Assembly: GCA_944324075.1 (NCBI GenBank)
Contig: CALUUZ010000024.1
Span: forward strand, 1-43,471
Source of the DNA: Candidatus Mailhella excrementigallinarum
GTDB taxonomy: Bacteria; Desulfobacterota; Desulfovibrionia; Desulfovibrionales; Desulfovibrionaceae
DNA: 43,471 nt
Direction of reading: 5' to 3'
Part shown: positions 40,809 through 43,471 of the stretch, in pieces
How positions within the stretch are numbered: position 1 is the stretch's first letter
Layout of the letters: each line of letters begins with the position of its first letter
Translations under genes and position numbers: made by a program
Notes under the pieces: generated by a model
What the model saw: the letters and a program-made list of their open reading frames with translations, nothing else
What the model was told of the DNA's origin: nothing
Databases searched by the model: none

Positions 40809-43208
40809 ATGAACAGATTGACAACATGGATGAAGGCTATGGTGCCTATCGGTGGTATGGCTCTTGGAGCAGCAGCGACTCTTGGTGTACTCAGATATTG
40901 GAGGAAAGATACGGGTAAAAACGTGTGCATTCCCTCTGTTGACCCCGGTCTTCCTGATTTTTCCAAGTTCTCCAACACTTCCCGTCAGGAAGATGCTTGT
41001 CCCTTTGGCTCAATGAGGGGGCGGGCAGTTCCATCCCTGAAATCAGTCGCCGTTTCCGGCGAAGTCCACGGCCTTCTGTTCAAGTCTATGATCAGGCAGG
41101 AGTACCGGAACGAGACGAAGGACACTCTGGAAGTGATCTACACCTTCCCGATGGCCTGGGGCACAGTTTTGCTCGGTATGGCAGCGGAAATGGGCGGTAA
41201 AAAGCTGACGGGCGTTGTCATCGAGAAGGACAAGGCCGAAGAACAGTATGAGAAATCTATTCGGGAAGGAGACAGTGCGATCCTGCTTCAGGAGTCAGCA
41301 AAGGGGCTTTATACGGCCAATCTTGGTAATATCAAGCCGGGAGAATCCGTTGCCGTTGAAATTCGCAGCGCACAGCTTCTGCGCTTCGAGCAGGACAGGG
41401 TGCGTCTGTGCATTCCCACAGTTATCGGGGAACGCTACGGCGAATCCCATGGGCCGGGCAAGCTGGCTGCCCATGAGTTCGCTGAAGTTGATAGCTCAGC
41501 GCAATACGCTTTCGCCCTGCGTATCATGCTGACAGGCGATATGGCGAAGAGTGTAATCTCTTCGCCCACGCACGGCATCTCATGCGAAGACACAGAAAAT
41601 GGTCTGCTTATGACTCTGAACGATGAGGCAAGTCTGGATCGGGATTTCGTACTGCTCATGGAGCAGATCCCCCAAAGTTCCCTAGCTCTGGACGCGCCGG
41701 GCGAGGAAGGACATATGCTGCTTGCCAGCTTCGTCCCACATCTTCCCCCACAGAAGACGGCCCCCCTTGCCCTAAAAGTGTTGGTAGATTGCTCGGGGTC
41801 CATGTCAGGTGAAAGTATAGAACTGGCCCGCAAGGGACTGCGGCAAATCGTCGCACTGCTGAAGCCGGAAGATCACATGTCATACAGTCGTTTCGGTTCG
41901 GAAGTCACACATATGACAAAGGCCATGCTGCCCTGTTCGGAAAAATCCATAGTGCATCTGGCCTCTCTCGTAACGGAAACGGATGCCGATATGGGCGGCA
42001 CGGAGATGGAATCAGCTCTGGCATCGGTTATTACCGAAATTGGCCTTCCACGGGAGTGTGAATCCCAGCCTACGGTTCTGCTCGTCACGGATGGCGATGT
42101 ATGGGAGGTGGAAGATATCCTCCAGACAGCGCAAAGATCGGGGCACAGGATTTTTGCCATCGGGGTGGGCTCTGCTCCGGCGGAAAGCCTGCTCAGGGAA
42201 ATGGCAGAAAGAACAGGGGGAGCCTGCGAATTTGTCACGCCTGGAGAAAACATGGCGGAGGCCGTGCTGCGCATGTTTCATCGCATCCGTGGCGTAATCG
42301 CCAGAGATATCCGTATCGATTGGGGAGGCGAGCCTGTCTGGCAGTCGGCGCTTCCGCAATACCTGTATGATGGCGAAACCGTACACTGTTTTGCCCTGAT
42401 GAAAAGTGCGCCCGATGCCTGCCCCGCACTGAACTGGAACGTGCGGGGTGACAGCGGCTCCGCACAGGCGACCAGTCTTGAGATAGTAAATGATGAAGAT
42501 ATGCTGCGTATGGGTAAAATGCGCCAGATGAGGGAAACGAAGAGTCCCCATGAAAGGCTGAATATTGCTCTCAAGTATCAACTCATTTCCGATCAGACTT
42601 CTTTTATCCTGACCTGTATTCGCGATGATGGCGACAAGGTGGAAGGCTTGCCCAAGGTTCAGCATGTAAAGCAGATGCCCGCGTATGGGCATGGATGCTT
42701 TAGTAATGGTGATTCTCTCATTTCTCCATATTATGGATTTACTAATGAAGACAGTTCCATTCCTACATGTCTACGCCTTAAGGAAAAACCGCCTACCGGC
42801 AAATTGTTAGGGTTTGTTTATGAAGACGAATGTGACGTTCCTACATTTTATCACAGATCTTACATTAATAAAAAAATTTCTACCGATGAAATGTTGCGAA
42901 GGCAAATAGGCAAAATTGTTTCATGCTGGAATATGAAAAAATATACCTCAGCAAGTGTGATGGAATGTCTTGCCGATATCTTCCAGAAACTGGACATGGA
43001 TGTATGGCGGCATCTTGTCAGTGAATTCATACGTGCAACTAAGTTGAAGGAAGAACAAGTTTGGGCGATTATCGTTCAGTATCTTCTAGAGAAGAGCAAT
43101 GCAGGTCAGGCCATCGACAGGCATTCCCTGCGGCTACTAAATGTCGCACTGAATTCTGTGCCGAAGGAAAATATGGATTTTATTACGGCACGTCTGGGAA
43201 ATATATAG
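40809..43208 (+). CDS. Membrane-anchored VIT and VWA domain protein
   Basis: 799 residues. ATG at 40809 with GGAGG upstream; the frame to 40746 is rejected. An N-terminal anchor (MVPIGGMALGAAATLGVLRY, about 12-32) precedes a VIT domain at about 75-200 (YTFPMAWGTVLLGMAAEMGG, then GVVIEKDKAEEQYEKSIREG). A VWA domain at about 320-500 carries the metal-site motif DCSGS (residues 327-331) and later LLVTDGDVWEVEDIL. The C-terminal 250 residues are unrecognised and partly A+T-richer; they are helical at the end. VIT-VWA proteins work as adhesive or recruiting parts of complexes; bacterial ones are poorly understood. As the last gene of the WYL unit it likely recruits partners at the membrane. Confidence 0.9.
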   Translation: MNRLTTWMKAMVPIGGMALGAAATLGVLRYWRKDTGKNVCIPSVDPGLPDFSKFSNTSRQEDACPFGSMRGRAVPSLKSVAVSGEVHGLLFKSMIRQEYRNETKDTLEVIYTFPMAWGTVLLGMAAEMGGKKLTGVVIEKDKAEEQYEKSIREGDSAILLQESAKGLYTANLGNIKPGESVAVEIRSAQLLRFEQDRVRLCIPTVIGERYGESHGPGKLAAHEFAEVDSSAQYAFALRIMLTGDMAKSVISSPTHGISCEDTENGLLMTLNDEASLDRDFVLLMEQIPQSSLALDAPGEEGHMLLASFVPHLPPQKTAPLALKVLVDCSGSMSGESIELARKGLRQIVALLKPEDHMSYSRFGSEVTHMTKAMLPCSEKSIVHLASLVTETDADMGGTEMESALASVITEIGLPRECESQPTVLLVTDGDVWEVEDILQTAQRSGHRIFAIGVGSAPAESLLREMAERTGGACEFVTPGENMAEAVLRMFHRIRGVIARDIRIDWGGEPVWQSALPQYLYDGETVHCFALMKSAPDACPALNWNVRGDSGSAQATSLEIVNDEDMLRMGKMRQMRETKSPHERLNIALKYQLISDQTSFILTCIRDDGDKVEGLPKVQHVKQMPAYGHGCFSNGDSLISPYYGFTNEDSSIPTCLRLKEKPPTGKLLGFVYEDECDVPTFYHRSYINKKISTDEMLRRQIGKIVSCWNMKKYTSASVMECLADIFQKLDMDVWRHLVSEFIRATKLKEEQVWAIIVQYLLEKSNAGQAIDRHSLRLLNVALNSVPKENMDFITARLGNI

Positions 43209-43220
43209 TCGTTTGACCAT

Positions 43221-43258
43221 ATAGAAATAATATCTCAATATTTTGATATTATTTCTAT
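43221..43258 (+). terminator. Hairpin after the VIT-VWA gene
   Basis: ATAGAAATAATATC (43221-43234) pairs perfectly with GATATTATTTCTAT (43245-43258), 12 bases after the stop codon. A+T-rich 14-bp stem; no clear T-run follows. Confidence 0.6.
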
Positions 43259-43289
43259 TGAAAAGATAAAATTTTGAACACGCCACCGG

Positions 43290-43330
43290 CTAGATAGTGT
43301 CGTCAAATTATATTTGACGACACTATCTAG
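43290..43330. repeat. Perfect 19-bp inverted repeat with a 3-nt centre
   Basis: CTAGATAGTGTCGTCAAAT (43290-43308), TAT, ATTTGACGACACTATCTAG (43312-43330). Too long and too perfect to be chance. No T-run follows on either strand. It could be a terminal inverted repeat pair left by an insertion element, a tiny MITE, or a protein-binding site. Confidence 0.7.
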
Positions 43331-43372
43331 AAGAAGGAAGTGTTGGGTGAAATTGCCAAGGAGGTTATAAAA

Positions 43373-43423
43373 ATGCAAGAATCAGCAAATAATAAAAAAG
43401 GCTATGTCACAACAAACAGTTGA
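43373..43423 (+). CDS. Possible 16-residue peptide
   Basis: ATG after AAGGAGG with eight bases between; reads MQESANNKKGYVTTNS and stops. The strong ribosome site argues for translation, but the length leaves little to judge. The 3' half is part of a terminator stem, so it may be a leader peptide or an accidental frame. Confidence 0.3.
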   Translation: MQESANNKKGYVTTNS

Positions 43424-43462
43424 TAAATAGCCATTTTTATAGGGGAGTATCAGAACTCCCCT
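43400..43462 (+). terminator. Double terminator near the window end
   Basis: GGCTAT (43400-43405) with ATAGCC (43427-43432) is followed by ATTTTTAT. Then AGGGGAGT (43441-43448) with ACTCCCCT (43455-43462). The second resembles the terminator at 26847-26866 in sequence. Confidence 0.6.
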
Positions 43463-43471
43463 ACAAACTGT

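Larger units (their letters stand above)
26629..43471. mobile_element. Integrative element (ICE/genomic island), one border plus about 16.8 kb
   Basis: Begins at the tRNA-Ser fragment. Base composition and codon use change abruptly here, and the dispersed chromosomal repeat, present ten times to the left, was not seen inside. Cargo is typical of integrative conjugative elements and large phage-like islands: ERF recombinase, RecB/Cas4-like nuclease, CobS/DUF3150/CobT-like block, two toxin-antitoxin pairs, an XRE regulator and a candidate defence operon. No integrase, relaxase or secretion genes are in the window, so transfer ability cannot be judged. Confidence 0.75.

Noticed and set aside
1-43471. 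CRISPR array
   Set aside because: No regularly spaced direct repeats were found. The dispersed repeats are far apart and of both orientations, and the single CRISPR-like repeat has no partner.
26640-43471. Integrase, relaxase or conjugation genes in the element
   Set aside because: None of the open frames shows tyrosine or serine recombinase, relaxase or type IV secretion motifs; they are presumably beyond the window.

Overview
The window joins two unlike pieces of DNA. Positions 1 to about 26,628 are G+C-rich chromosome. Positions about 26,629 to 43,471 are a more A+T-rich integrated element whose far end lies outside the window. Gene content and protein style (anaerobic-type corrin ring genes in one operon, a chemoreceptor with a periplasmic zinc-binding CZB-like domain, a stand-alone phage CII-like regulator, a paired ACT/UPF0210 unit) suggest a sulfate-reducing or related anaerobe of the Desulfovibrionaceae. 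This is inference; no rRNA or other decisive marker is present.

Chromosomal part. The first 57 bases are the start of a flavoprotein on the minus strand, followed by about 1.4 kb with no convincing gene but several repeats and hairpins. A tightly overlapping minus-strand operon (1448-7888) then carries a large uncharacterised PHP-like/membrane protein, cbiD, cobL (cbiE-cbiT fusion) and cobM/cbiF. Next come two small, possibly flagellum-linked proteins and a family 9 glycosyltransferase. A signalling cluster follows: a GGEEF diguanylate cyclase, a solute-binding-like periplasmic protein, and a CZB-HAMP-PAS chemoreceptor ending in a c-di-GMP-binding PilZ domain. On the plus strand are an ACT-domain protein and a UPF0210/PFL protein. 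After these come a MerR-like coiled-coil protein, small orphan genes, an NlpC/P60 lipoprotein, a CII-like regulator behind a strongly structured leader, ilvD, the SRP RNA gene (minus strand, with its own promoter and terminator), a small protein and a DUF1269 protein.

Ten copies of one structured intergenic repeat (about 105-210 nt) are scattered through the chromosomal part in both orientations. I saw none in the element. Some copies touch gene ends: one supplies the stop codon of cobM, and another begins on the stop codon of the CII-like gene.

Element. It starts at a 23-nt fragment matching the 3' end of a tRNA-Ser gene (26629-26651), a typical attachment site. Its left half, mainly minus strand, resembles the recombination/CobS-CobT block known from integrative conjugative elements: an ERF annealing protein, an Fe-S-type PD-(D/E)XK nuclease, a MoxR/CobS-like AAA ATPase, a DUF3150-like protein, a CobT-like VWA protein with HESAH, and a 30-residue membrane protein. 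Two toxin-antitoxin pairs and an XRE regulator are interspersed.

The right half (35,008-43,208, plus strand) is the best candidate for an undescribed system. It holds two small membrane-anchored proteins, a WYL regulator, a protein with a nuclease-like motif and a glycine-rich hydrophobic tail, a coiled-coil protein with a very A+T-rich propeller-like C-terminus, and a membrane-anchored VIT-VWA protein. The WYL start, position inside an integrated element and mosaic composition suggest a defence or conflict function; this is not shown by the sequence alone.
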